Below are positions 28,418 through 36,528 of a DNA stretch of 64,000 bases, piece by piece (position 1 is the first letter of the stretch; each line of letters begins with the position of its first letter). Under the pieces are notes generated by a model. The model ran no database searches. It was not told where the DNA came from and was given only the letters and a program-made list of their open reading frames with translations. The position numbers and the translations under genes were made by a program. Source of the stretch: Spirochaetales bacterium (GTDB taxonomy: Bacteria; Spirochaetota; Spirochaetia; DSM-2461); the NCBI GenBank assembly GCA_016936555.1, contig JAFGXR010000108.1:62001-126000 (forward strand). The letters are read 5' to 3'.

Positions 28418-29752
28418 ATGAACATGGAGAAGGAATACGAAGATATTCTGGTCACAGACCGGAACGGTCATGTCATGTTCTGCGATATGAGTAACGCCGC
28501 TCTGTTCGATCTCCGTTATGAAGATATTCTCAATCGGAATGTGCTTGATTTATATGAAAATCTGACAGAGGAAGACAGTACGGTCTATCAGGTTCTGCGA
28601 ACCGGAAAATCCGTAGTCGACCATGAGCAGATTCTTTTGACTCTCAAAGGCAATAGAATCCGTCAGATCGGGTCGACTTACCCTATTATCGATAACGGAA
28701 CCGTAACCGGAGCCATTGAATTTTCAAAATACATGTACTCGGAAGATTCCCTGAAGGACTTGGAATCCTATGCCGGACACCGCGGTTACAGGCAGAACAA
28801 TACAATTTATTGTATCGAAGATCTGATCTCGGGGACCGCTTCTATGGATAAACTCAAATACCAAATGCGGAAGATTGCGGAAACGGAATCGACGGTTCTC
28901 ATAAGCGGAGAAACCGGATCGGGCAAGGAAATCGTTGCCCAGAGCCTTCATAATCTGGGGCGGCGCTTCGAAGGGCCCTTTGTTTCCCAGAATTGTGCGG
29001 CTATTCCAGAGTCACTTCTGGAATCCCTTCTCTTCGGTACGGTCAAAGGGAGTTATACCGGAGCCCTCGATAAACCGGGCCTTTTTGAAGCGGCAGCCGG
29101 GGGGACTCTATTTCTCGATGAAATCAACAGTCTTTCGGCGGAATCCCAGATCAAACTTCTGAAGGTTATTGAAGAGAAGCGGCTCCGGCGTCTCGGTGAT
29201 GTGAAAAATATCGATATCGATGTGAGGATTATCGTCGCCATGAATGAAAATCCTCTGACAAGCATGAGAGAGGGGCAATTGCGGAAAGATCTCTATTACC
29301 GGATAAGCATGGTTCAACTGAATATTCCCCCTCTGAGGGAAAGAGCCGGGGATATTCCGCTTCTTCTTTCCTACTTTGTCGATTTCTACAATAGCAATAT
29401 GCCCCGTAAGATAAAAGGCTTCAGCAGAGAATCTCTTTCCATTCTCAAGGAGTACCGCTGGCCCGGCAATGTACGGGAGCTGCGCAATCTCGTCGAGGGG
29501 CTCTTTAATCTGGCAGAGGGTAGAACCTTTACGCCAGCAGATCTGCCTCCTCTCTACAGGTCCGGAGGAACCTTATCTGATCTTTCCGACCCATCGCTTT
29601 CCCTGAATGAACGGCTGGAAGAGTTCGAAAAGAAGATTCTCATGGATACCCTGAAAGTCTATGGCGGCAACAGTTCCAGAGCTGCCGGTAAACTTGGAAT
29701 TTCCAAGCAGAATATGTATCACAAACTGAACAAGTACGGACTCAGAAAGTAA
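28418..29752 (+). CDS. Sigma-54-dependent activator, RocR-like (PAS-AAA+-Fis)
   Basis: 444 residues. An N-terminal PAS domain (~5-115) is followed by the AAA+ enhancer-binding domain: Walker A 164-170 (GETGSGK), 'GGTLFLDEINSL' Walker B, and R-finger region near 'RKDLYYRISM'. A Fis-type helix-turn-helix lies at the C-terminus ('NSSRAAGKLGISKQNMYHKL'). The sigma-54 contact loop reads GSYTGA (211-216) instead of the usual GAFTGA. The phrase 'DKPGLFEAAAGGTLFLDEINSL' resembles Bacillus RocR. It stands immediately before a palindrome and a -24/-12 promoter that precede a RocB-like peptidase, so it probably activates that operon, perhaps in response to an amino acid bound by the PAS domain. Confidence 0.9.
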   Translation: MNMEKEYEDILVTDRNGHVMFCDMSNAALFDLRYEDILNRNVLDLYENLTEEDSTVYQVLRTGKSVVDHEQILLTLKGNRIRQIGSTYPIIDNGTVTGAIEFSKYMYSEDSLKDLESYAGHRGYRQNNTIYCIEDLISGTASMDKLKYQMRKIAETESTVLISGETGSGKEIVAQSLHNLGRRFEGPFVSQNCAAIPESLLESLLFGTVKGSYTGALDKPGLFEAAAGGTLFLDEINSLSAESQIKLLKVIEEKRLRRLGDVKNIDIDVRIIVAMNENPLTSMREGQLRKDLYYRISMVQLNIPPLRERAGDIPLLLSYFVDFYNSNMPRKIKGFSRESLSILKEYRWPGNVRELRNLVEGLFNLAEGRTFTPADLPPLYRSGGTLSDLSDPSLSLNERLEEFEKKILMDTLKVYGGNSSRAAGKLGISKQNMYHKLNKYGLRK

Positions 29753-29768
29753 AAATAAAGGCACCGGA

Positions 29769-29787
29769 AGTAAAATAATATTTTACT
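29769..29787. promoter_or_regulatory. 19-nt palindrome, probable upstream activator site
   Basis: AGTAAAATAATATTTTACT is a perfect dyad with 9-bp arms around a single central base. It lies 17 bp after the activator stop and 58 bp before the -24/-12 promoter. An activator-binding site for the RocR-like protein is the natural reading; the AT content makes a terminator role unlikely. Confidence 0.7.
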
Positions 29788-29845
29788 CCACAGACCCTCC
29801 CTGATTTGAAATACTGTTAAATGTTCTTTCCGGCTCTCTATTTTC

Positions 29846-29861
29846 TGGCACGGTTTTTGTA
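29846..29861 (+). promoter_or_regulatory. Sigma-54 (-24/-12) promoter
   Basis: TGGCACGGTTTTTGTA matches the consensus TGGCACG-N4-TTGCW at every fixed position except C to T in the -12 element. It lies 61 bp before the M20 peptidase start and directly follows the gene for a sigma-54 activator. Confidence 0.75.
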
Positions 29862-29922
29862 TAGGTATTATCAGGTTCCGATATCCGGGACCGAATAACC
29901 TAAAAAGTAGAGCGAGACCTAA

Positions 29923-31476
29923 ATGTTTCAGGAAAAAGTACTCAACCGCTTCAAAACTTTGCAACAGGCAAGAGGGTTCTCCGGAACAGATGGAGAACGG
30001 GAGATAGCAGATCTCCTTTTCCGTTGTTTCGAAGAGCATCCCTATTTTAAAGAAAACCGGGAAAATCTTGTCAGGGATTATATCCCCGATGATCCCTTCG
30101 GAAGATTCAATATCAGTGCCTTTTACAGAAGCCTGTCTCCATCGGGGAAAACTATTATTTTTTCCGGACATATGGATGTTGTCGAGCTCGAAGGCTTCGG
30201 ACATCTGGAGTCTTTGGCTTTTGACTACGAAGCCTATACGGAAAGAGTCGGTGAGCTGAATCTTTCTGAAGAGGCCCTCTGTGATCTCGAGTCGGGAGAG
30301 TGGATCTTCGGGCGCGGTACCGCGGATATGCGTATGGGACTCGCCATGGCGCTCGAGCTGATGTTCGAGTACATGGAAAAGGGAGATTTTCAGGGAAATA
30401 TCCTCTTTCTCGCCGTTGCGGGAGAGGAGAGCAATTCCGAAGGGATGCGCCATAGCCTGCATTTACTAAATTTTTTGAAAAACCGGTACGGTCTCAGTTA
30501 CAGAGGACTGTTTCTCTTTGAAAGTTTTCTTGAGGATCGGGACGAACCGGACAGTAAATTCATACATATCGGGGCCTGCGGCAAAATTATGCCTTTTTTT
30601 CTTGTTTCTGTGGAAAACGGCCATGCGGGCGTCGACGGGAATCCGGTCGACTGCGCTTCCACTCTGTCCCGGATCATACTGGAAATGTATTCCCGTGAGG
30701 ACCTTATCACAACGTCCCGGGGTAAAACCGCACCGGTGCCTGTCTGTCTGAAATTCGGAGATCTGAAGCAGAACTACAGCGCCAGTATTCCGGCTGAGGC
30801 TGTTGCCTATTTTAATCTGATTTATCTGGAAAATAATACAGACGCTCTTCTCGAATCGCTTGTGCAGATTGGAAAGAGTGTACTGGAGAATGTTTATCTG
30901 TATGAGGAGGTTTATGAACTAGCGAAAAAAAACGCAGGTGATGATCCGGAAAAAATCACCTTGGAAATTCTCGAAGAAATGAAGAACAGTGATCTGTCGA
31001 TCCAGGATGCCGGAATTTCTCTGGCCGCCAGGATGCTGGAGCTGGCGCAACTGGAAAAACCTGCGGTTCTTATCGGATTTCTTCCGCCCAGTTATCTGCC
31101 CGGATATCCCGAAGGGAGGAATGGACGGGGTGAGGATCTGCGGGAGATCATGGAAGAAGTGTCCCGTTTTGCCCGGGAATCCTTTTCGGAGAAAGTCATA
31201 CCGGAAGATTATTACATGGGTGTGTCGGATCTCAGTTTTCTGGCCGGTTCGGCTGCTGATAGAGTGATTCCCGTTGAGAGGAATACACCGGCCGGCAGCC
31301 GGCTATATCCGGTTCCCTATGAAATACTTGAGGAATTAAATATTCCCGGTGTGGTAATCGGTCTGCGCGGCAGGGATTTTCACACTTCAACTGAGCGCCT
31401 TCATCTTGGATATTCTCTTGGAGTTGTTCCGGAACTTCACCGTTATGCAATCGGTTTATTAATAAACAAGGAGTAA
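29923..31476 (+). CDS. rocB: M20-family metallopeptidase, RocB-like
   Basis: 517 residues, cytoplasmic. 'IIFSGHMDVVELEGFGHLES' carries the first metal-ligand motif (HxD), 'GRGTADMRMGLAMALELM' the bridging Asp, and 'AVAGEESNSEGMRHS' the catalytic glutamate pair. The spacing and the phrase after the HxD motif resemble RocB, which sits in arginine-utilisation regions of Firmicutes, rather than ArgE/DapE. It is expressed from the predicted sigma-54 promoter and lies 3 bp before an NhaC-type antiporter gene. It probably hydrolyses an amino-acid derivative or peptide; the natural substrate of RocB is not well defined. Confidence 0.8.
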   Translation: MFQEKVLNRFKTLQQARGFSGTDGEREIADLLFRCFEEHPYFKENRENLVRDYIPDDPFGRFNISAFYRSLSPSGKTIIFSGHMDVVELEGFGHLESLAFDYEAYTERVGELNLSEEALCDLESGEWIFGRGTADMRMGLAMALELMFEYMEKGDFQGNILFLAVAGEESNSEGMRHSLHLLNFLKNRYGLSYRGLFLFESFLEDRDEPDSKFIHIGACGKIMPFFLVSVENGHAGVDGNPVDCASTLSRIILEMYSREDLITTSRGKTAPVPVCLKFGDLKQNYSASIPAEAVAYFNLIYLENNTDALLESLVQIGKSVLENVYLYEEVYELAKKNAGDDPEKITLEILEEMKNSDLSIQDAGISLAARMLELAQLEKPAVLIGFLPPSYLPGYPEGRNGRGEDLREIMEEVSRFARESFSEKVIPEDYYMGVSDLSFLAGSAADRVIPVERNTPAGSRLYPVPYEILEELNIPGVVIGLRGRDFHTSTERLHLGYSLGVVPELHRYAIGLLINKE

Positions 31477-31479
31477 AAA

Positions 31480-33072
31480 GTGGAAAATTATGGATTATTA
31501 TCGATTATACCGACAATTGTGATTATCGTTCTGGCCTGGCGTACCAAACAGGTTATGCCTTCTATTATTTTCGGGATTTTTCTCGGAGCCACCTTCATCA
31601 ATCAGTACAATCCCTTTACGGGGCTGCTCAGAACCTTCGACCACTATATCGTCGATTCTGTTGCGGACAGCTGGAATATCAGCATTCTCTTTCTGAACTT
31701 CGCCTTCGGGGGAATGATAGCCATACTGGCGAAATCCGGCGGAATGAGCGCCCTGGGGAAAAGTATCGCTTCAAAGGCGAAAAATGTGACAAACACACAG
31801 CTGGCTGTCTGGTTTTCCGGAATCGTCATCTACTTCGATGAGATCTTTAATATTCTGATTATCGGGAACACCATGAAAAGCGTGACCGACCGGTTCAGGA
31901 TTTCAAGAGAAAAGCTGGCTTACTTTATCGACACGACAGGATCCGCCATAGCCAGTCTGATCCCTCTTTCCACCTGGGTGGCTTTCGAAGTCGGTCTGGT
32001 TCACGATTCCTTTGAGGCCGCAGGGGTTGAAAAGAATGCATTTCAGGCTCTCCTCGGATCTATCCCTTACAGGTTTTACAGCATATTCGTTGTTTTGATT
32101 CCCCTGGTCATCATCCTTACAAAAAGGGAATTCGGTCCCATGCACAAAGCGGAACTCCGCGCCAGAAAGACTGGAAAAGTGCTTTCCGATACAGCCATAG
32201 CCATGTCTACCCAGGAAATCGAGATGGAAGAGGAAGAGGGCGGGAAAAAACTGTCGGCCCCTGATGCGGTCATACTCATTCTCTTTATGATTTTCGCCAC
32301 TGTGGCGGGACTTTTCTTTTCGGGCGGCGGTTTCGGCGCCGGATCTGTAGCCGACGCATTCGGAAATGCCGATGCGGCCAAAGCTCTGGTGTGGGCTTCT
32401 GTCAGCGGAAGCCTCCTCGCGGGAGCTTTCGTTCTCGCGAAGGGAGTCATGAAATTCAGCAAAGTTATGGATACCTGGGTAAACGGGGCAAAATCCATTC
32501 TCTTCGCCAATATGATCATTGTTCTGGCCTGGGCGCTCGGCTCTCTTACCGGCGATCTGGGAACAGCTGATTACATAATCGGAGTGACGGACGGACTTCT
32601 GACGGCCCAGCTGATTCCCCTTCTCATATTCCTGATAGCCACTGTAACATCTTTTGCTACAGGAACTTCGTGGGGAACTATGGCCATTCTTATGCCTATC
32701 GCCATTCCTCTCGGATTGACACTGGGAAGTCCCATGTCTCCGGTCATTGCTTCGGTTCTGACGGGAAGCATTTTCGGCGATCATTGTTCCCCCATCTCCG
32801 ATACGACAATATTGTCATCCATGGCTTCGGGCTGCGACCACATAGATCATGTAAAAACTCAAATTCCCTATGCTCTTCTGGGTGCTGTCGTCGCGGGCCT
32901 TGTCGGTTTTCTTCCCGCGGGATTCGGTGTAAGCAGCTTTGTGACAATACCTGCAGGCATCGTTCTGATCATTGCCGTCTTCTTAATCATAGGAAAGAAG
33001 GTGGACGATGTTTATGAACCCGAAAAGAAGGACGGGCCCGCCGCCCGGCCCGTCTATTCGGTTCTCGATTGA
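31480..33072 (+). CDS. nhaC: NhaC-family Na+/H+ antiporter-type transporter
   Basis: 530 residues starting at GTG 31480 (AAGGAG at ~31469). It has about 11-12 hydrophobic helices and NhaC-family motifs: 'GTSWGTMAILMPIAIPLG' and 'GDHCSPISDTTILSSMASGC'. A charged cytoplasmic loop is present ('EIEMEEEEGGKKL'). It is coupled to the RocB-like gene by a 3-bp gap. Some NhaC relatives exchange amino acids or organic acids rather than Na+/H+. In this context amino-acid uptake or exchange is as likely as pH homeostasis (inference). Confidence 0.85.
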   Translation: MENYGLLSIIPTIVIIVLAWRTKQVMPSIIFGIFLGATFINQYNPFTGLLRTFDHYIVDSVADSWNISILFLNFAFGGMIAILAKSGGMSALGKSIASKAKNVTNTQLAVWFSGIVIYFDEIFNILIIGNTMKSVTDRFRISREKLAYFIDTTGSAIASLIPLSTWVAFEVGLVHDSFEAAGVEKNAFQALLGSIPYRFYSIFVVLIPLVIILTKREFGPMHKAELRARKTGKVLSDTAIAMSTQEIEMEEEEGGKKLSAPDAVILILFMIFATVAGLFFSGGGFGAGSVADAFGNADAAKALVWASVSGSLLAGAFVLAKGVMKFSKVMDTWVNGAKSILFANMIIVLAWALGSLTGDLGTADYIIGVTDGLLTAQLIPLLIFLIATVTSFATGTSWGTMAILMPIAIPLGLTLGSPMSPVIASVLTGSIFGDHCSPISDTTILSSMASGCDHIDHVKTQIPYALLGAVVAGLVGFLPAGFGVSSFVTIPAGIVLIIAVFLIIGKKVDDVYEPEKKDGPAARPVYSVLD

Positions 33073-33094
33073 TTCCTGCCGATAAAATGAATTA

Positions 33095-33124
33095 GGGGCT
33101 GTATTCCGCAGCCCCTTTTCTTTT
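33095..33124 (+). terminator. Rho-independent terminator
   Basis: GGGGCTG / CAGCCCC stem followed by TTTTCTTTT. It ends the RocB-NhaC operon just before the convergent permease gene. Confidence 0.85.
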
Positions 33125-33132
33125 GTCCGGAT

Positions 33133-34056
33133 CTATCCTTTAAGTCCTGTCAGCGTTATGCCTCTTATAATCTGTTTCTGGAATATGAAGAAGAGTATCA
33201 GGGGCGGCGTCGCCGTAATGGCCATTCCCGCCAGCTGGATATTCAGGGGCTGGGGATAGCTGAGGGCTATGGTCATTCTGTAAAGAGCCACCATGATGGG
33301 ATGGAGTTCGGGACGACCCGAAAGAACCAGATAGGGCCAGAAAAAATCTTTCCATGTTCCTATGACTGTGAAGATGGTTATCACCGAGAGGACCGGTTTC
33401 GACAAAGGGAGAATTATCGCTTTCAGAGATTGAAAAGATGAAGCCCCGTCTATTCTGGCGGCATCGGTCAGGTCCCGCGGGATATCATCAAAAAAGCTTT
33501 TCAGCAGAAAGATGTTGAAGGCGTTGGCCGCCTGGGGAAGCAGCACCCCCATCCAGGAATCGAGCAGTGTGAAGTGGAAGAGGGGAACTCTCACAATCGT
33601 CAGGTACTGGGGAATCAGGTAAGCCATAGCCGGGACCATCAGAGTGCTGAGAAACAGAAAAAAGACGATATTTCCGAATAGCGGTCTGAGCTTGGAAAGC
33701 GAATAGGCGGCTGTCGAGGAAATGACGATCTGAAGCGCCCAGGCGCCGAATGCCAGAATCAACGTGTTGGAAAAGTAACGTGCGTACTGAAGTTCCTTCC
33801 AGGCCCTCAGGTAGTTTTTCCAGTTCGGCTCCGGCGGAATGAGATCGGGAGGAAACTTGACAATCTGAAGAGACGACTTAAGGCCGCTGCTGTACATCCA
33901 GTAAAGAGGAAATACCCAAGTAAGAGCCAGAGCGGTCAGAAGGAAAAAGAAGATAATATAATAAAATCTTCCCGAAGGTTTATTCATTTCAAGAGGGGAC
34001 AGAATGCCCCTGTCGGTAAAGCTGAATTTGCGGTTGAATATCATAGTCGTCCTCAT
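33133..34056 (-). CDS. CUT1 sugar ABC transporter permease, MalG type (second cassette)
   Basis: 307 residues with six predicted helices. EAA loop 'DLTDAARIDGASSFQSLKAIILP' with the conserved G/I spacing. It overlaps the upstream permease gene by 4 bp and is the last gene of an SBP-MalF-MalG operon read leftward. No ATPase is encoded. The cassette lies next to the GPH symporter and sulfatase, which suggests import of a related sugar. Confidence 0.9.
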   Translation of the reverse strand: MRTTMIFNRKFSFTDRGILSPLEMNKPSGRFYYIIFFFLLTALALTWVFPLYWMYSSGLKSSLQIVKFPPDLIPPEPNWKNYLRAWKELQYARYFSNTLILAFGAWALQIVISSTAAYSLSKLRPLFGNIVFFLFLSTLMVPAMAYLIPQYLTIVRVPLFHFTLLDSWMGVLLPQAANAFNIFLLKSFFDDIPRDLTDAARIDGASSFQSLKAIILPLSKPVLSVITIFTVIGTWKDFFWPYLVLSGRPELHPIMVALYRMTIALSYPQPLNIQLAGMAITATPPLILFFIFQKQIIRGITLTGLKG

Positions 34057-34964
34057 TTGCTGTTCTGTCTTGTGATGCGTAGATAGATCAGGGAGAAAAC
34101 AAGGAGAACCAGGAACATCAGAACGCCCAGCGCACCGGCGACACCGAAATTCCTGAATTCGAAACCGTAGCGGTAGACCAGCATGATAACCGTGAGAGTC
34201 GAATTGGCCGGTCCGCCTTTGGTCATGACGAAAGGCTCCATGAAAACCTGCATGGTTCCGATTATCTGAAGAACCAGGAGAATAACCATGACCCCTTTGA
34301 TTTCCGGCAGTGTAATTTTAAAAAGCCGGGTCCTCAAAGAAGCACCGTCAATTTCGGCGGCTTCGTAAAGACTGACCGGGACTCCCTGCAGTGCCGCCAG
34401 GTAGATTAGCATGGTTCCTCCCGAATAGGCCCATGTTGACATGATGACCAGTGAGAGCATTGACAGATCCGGTGAATTAAGCCAGAGCAGTGGTTCCAGA
34501 TGAAAAAACCCCAGAAATGAGTTAGCCAGACCTCTGCGGGGATCAAAAATCCATTTCCAGAGGAGCATAACCGCCATAGGCGGCACAATTGTGGGCGTGT
34601 AGAAAACCAGCCGGAAAAAGCCTTTCCCATTTCTCACTTCGTTGATAAAAAGGGCGAGGATCAGGGGAATAACATATCCGAAGAGGATTCCCAGGAGAGA
34701 GTAATAGAGAGTGTTTATCCAGGCCGCCGGCATATCCCTGTCCTTGAAAAGCAGGATGAAATTTTTTAATCCGACGAACCGCGGCGGATTTACCAGGTCT
34801 ATCTGCTGGAAACTGATAATAAATCCTCTGACTATGGGGTACCAGGAGAACGTGAAGAAGATGATGACAGCCGGCAGAAGAAAAAGCCATCCTGATAAAT
34901 TGGATTTTATGATATGCAGAGGTTTATGGAGAAGGTTATCAGCCGTTTTCAATGCGGCCTCCAA
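34053..34964 (-). CDS. CUT1 sugar ABC transporter permease, MalF type (second cassette)
   Basis: 303 residues. 'GWLFLLPAVIIFFTFSWYPIVRGF' forms the first helix, and the EAA loop is 'SLYEAAEIDGASLRTRLFKITLP'. It lies downstream of the SBP gene across a 57-bp gap that holds a strong hairpin, an arrangement that usually gives the binding protein higher expression than the pore. GGAGG lies just before the start. It pairs with the MalG-type gene at 33133. Confidence 0.9.
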   Translation of the reverse strand: MEAALKTADNLLHKPLHIIKSNLSGWLFLLPAVIIFFTFSWYPIVRGFIISFQQIDLVNPPRFVGLKNFILLFKDRDMPAAWINTLYYSLLGILFGYVIPLILALFINEVRNGKGFFRLVFYTPTIVPPMAVMLLWKWIFDPRRGLANSFLGFFHLEPLLWLNSPDLSMLSLVIMSTWAYSGGTMLIYLAALQGVPVSLYEAAEIDGASLRTRLFKITLPEIKGVMVILLVLQIIGTMQVFMEPFVMTKGGPANSTLTVIMLVYRYGFEFRNFGVAGALGVLMFLVLLVFSLIYLRITRQNSK

Positions 34965-34980
34965 AGTTTATAAAATTTGA

Positions 34981-35018
34981 ACAGCACCCGGCACTTCCTG
35001 AGGAAGGACGGGTGCTGT
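34981..35018 (-). terminator. Intercistronic hairpin between SBP and permease genes
   Basis: Perfect 10-bp arms ACAGCACCCG / CGGGTGCTGT enclose a second stem CTTCC-TGA-GGAAG. It starts 3 bp after the SBP stop (leftward). The following sequence is AT-rich (CAAATTTTAT) rather than a pure T-run, so partial termination or 3'-end stabilisation of the SBP message is likely. Confidence 0.75.
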
Positions 35019-35021
35019 TTG

Positions 35022-36398
35022 TTATTGCTGAATCTGATCGAGAACCTGTGACTGAAATTTTTCTACGGATTTGTCGAGGATGGACGGAATGTCCGGAGTA
35101 TCCTGACTCATGACAGTCTGGTAGACCAGTCCGAGTTCCGTATAGAGAGCCTGAGCTTCCATAGGAGGCTCGCCGCGTATGATAATGTCCGCTTCGTTGA
35201 AGTTTTTATAGTTTTCCACGGGAGCGTTGGCATACTTCTTAATGATTTCATCGCGCTGTCGGCCCATTTCCCCGGTAAAGATGTTGACCTGGGGAAATCC
35301 GATTAAATCGCCTCTTTCAGCCTGGGCTTTGATATCGTTTTCAAAGGATAGGATGTCGAAGTCCCGCCATACATTGTATTTCACGGCAGCTTCCAGAGCT
35401 TCGGGAGCCGATTTCGGGTTGTAGAGCCATACGTTTCCGCCGCCGAGAGTCGCATTGGCTCCTCCGTCGGGCATTCGGCCGAATCCGGCGACTTTGAAAT
35501 CAAAGTCCTCCATATTTCCGACCATCCATTTCAGAGTATCACCGGCGGCAATCGTCATGGCGACTTTACCCGCTGCGAAATCCAGAACCTGGGGGAAATT
35601 TCCCCAGCCTGTGATATCCGGTGTCGTGGTCTTGTCGATGAAGAGCATATCGTGAAGAAGCTGCAGGGCTTTAACCATGCCGGGATTGTTGTAGGATGCG
35701 GACCAGCGGCCCTCTTTTTCCACCATGGCATCTCCGCCGAAAGTGTACATGAGAGTCGTGAGCATCCATCCGCCGAGTCCCCCTTCGTTGCGGATGTTGA
35801 ATCCGTCTACACCGGGTAGTTTATCGCTGATGATTTTTGCGTATTCCCGGACTTCCTCCCAGGTCTGCGGGGGTTGGTCGGGATCCAGTCCCGCCTGAGC
35901 AAAGAGCTCTCTGTTGTACATGAGCCCCAGGCCGTAGGCATCGTGAGGAAGACCGTATATTCCCCCGTTTTCATCTTTTGCGACCTTGAGGATTTCAGCA
36001 TTGAATTCGGAGAGATAGGGAAGATCCGCTACATATTCCGATATGTCCGCCGCATAGCCGTCGGCAATGAGTCCCTGCGGTTCCGTAAAGAAAACAGCAT
36101 AGCTGTCTTCGAGCTGATCTCCGGCGAACCGGGCGACGAAAGTCTGAGGATCATATCTGTAGGGGTTATAGTTGACAACCGTATCAGGTTCCACCCTCCG
36201 GTAGTTTTCGAGCAGCCATTTCTGCCTCTGGATAGCCATTACATCATTTTCGAGAGCGGCGTTTGTCAGGTTGACCATAATAATGGCTTCATCCGGTTCA
36301 TGGCCGTTCCCCTTTTCCTGTGTCCCTGCGGCATACGTGGGTGATGACAGAATACCCAGCAGAACCAGCGCGGGAAACACCTGTTTCAGAATCTTCAT
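35022..36398 (-). CDS. Extracellular sugar-binding protein (second cassette)
   Basis: 458 residues. The signal peptide ends near 'SSPTYAAGTQEKG'; the mature start resembles other spirochaetal SBPs, with no lipobox cysteine. SBP family 1 body: 'GIYGLPHDAYGLGLMYNREL' and 'LDPDQPPQTWEEVREYAKII' are the typical hinge and helix. AAAGGAG lies 5-10 bp before the ATG. It is the first gene of the leftward operon with the permeases at 34053 and 33133. Its ~130-bp upstream region is AT-rich. It contains TTGTGCAA (36411-36418), also present upstream of the transketolase gene (40238-40245), a weak hint of shared control. Confidence 0.9.
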   Translation of the reverse strand: MKILKQVFPALVLLGILSSPTYAAGTQEKGNGHEPDEAIIMVNLTNAALENDVMAIQRQKWLLENYRRVEPDTVVNYNPYRYDPQTFVARFAGDQLEDSYAVFFTEPQGLIADGYAADISEYVADLPYLSEFNAEILKVAKDENGGIYGLPHDAYGLGLMYNRELFAQAGLDPDQPPQTWEEVREYAKIISDKLPGVDGFNIRNEGGLGGWMLTTLMYTFGGDAMVEKEGRWSASYNNPGMVKALQLLHDMLFIDKTTTPDITGWGNFPQVLDFAAGKVAMTIAAGDTLKWMVGNMEDFDFKVAGFGRMPDGGANATLGGGNVWLYNPKSAPEALEAAVKYNVWRDFDILSFENDIKAQAERGDLIGFPQVNIFTGEMGRQRDEIIKKYANAPVENYKNFNEADIIIRGEPPMEAQALYTELGLVYQTVMSQDTPDIPSILDKSVEKFQSQVLDQIQQ

Positions 36399-36528
36399 AG
36401 AAATCTCCTTTTGTGCAATTTAAGACTAAAGATGTCTATTTTTAATAATATATGTACAAACAAAATAATGCAAAATATTTATTATAAATCTATAATTTAT
36501 AATATGTGTATAAATGTACATTGAATGT

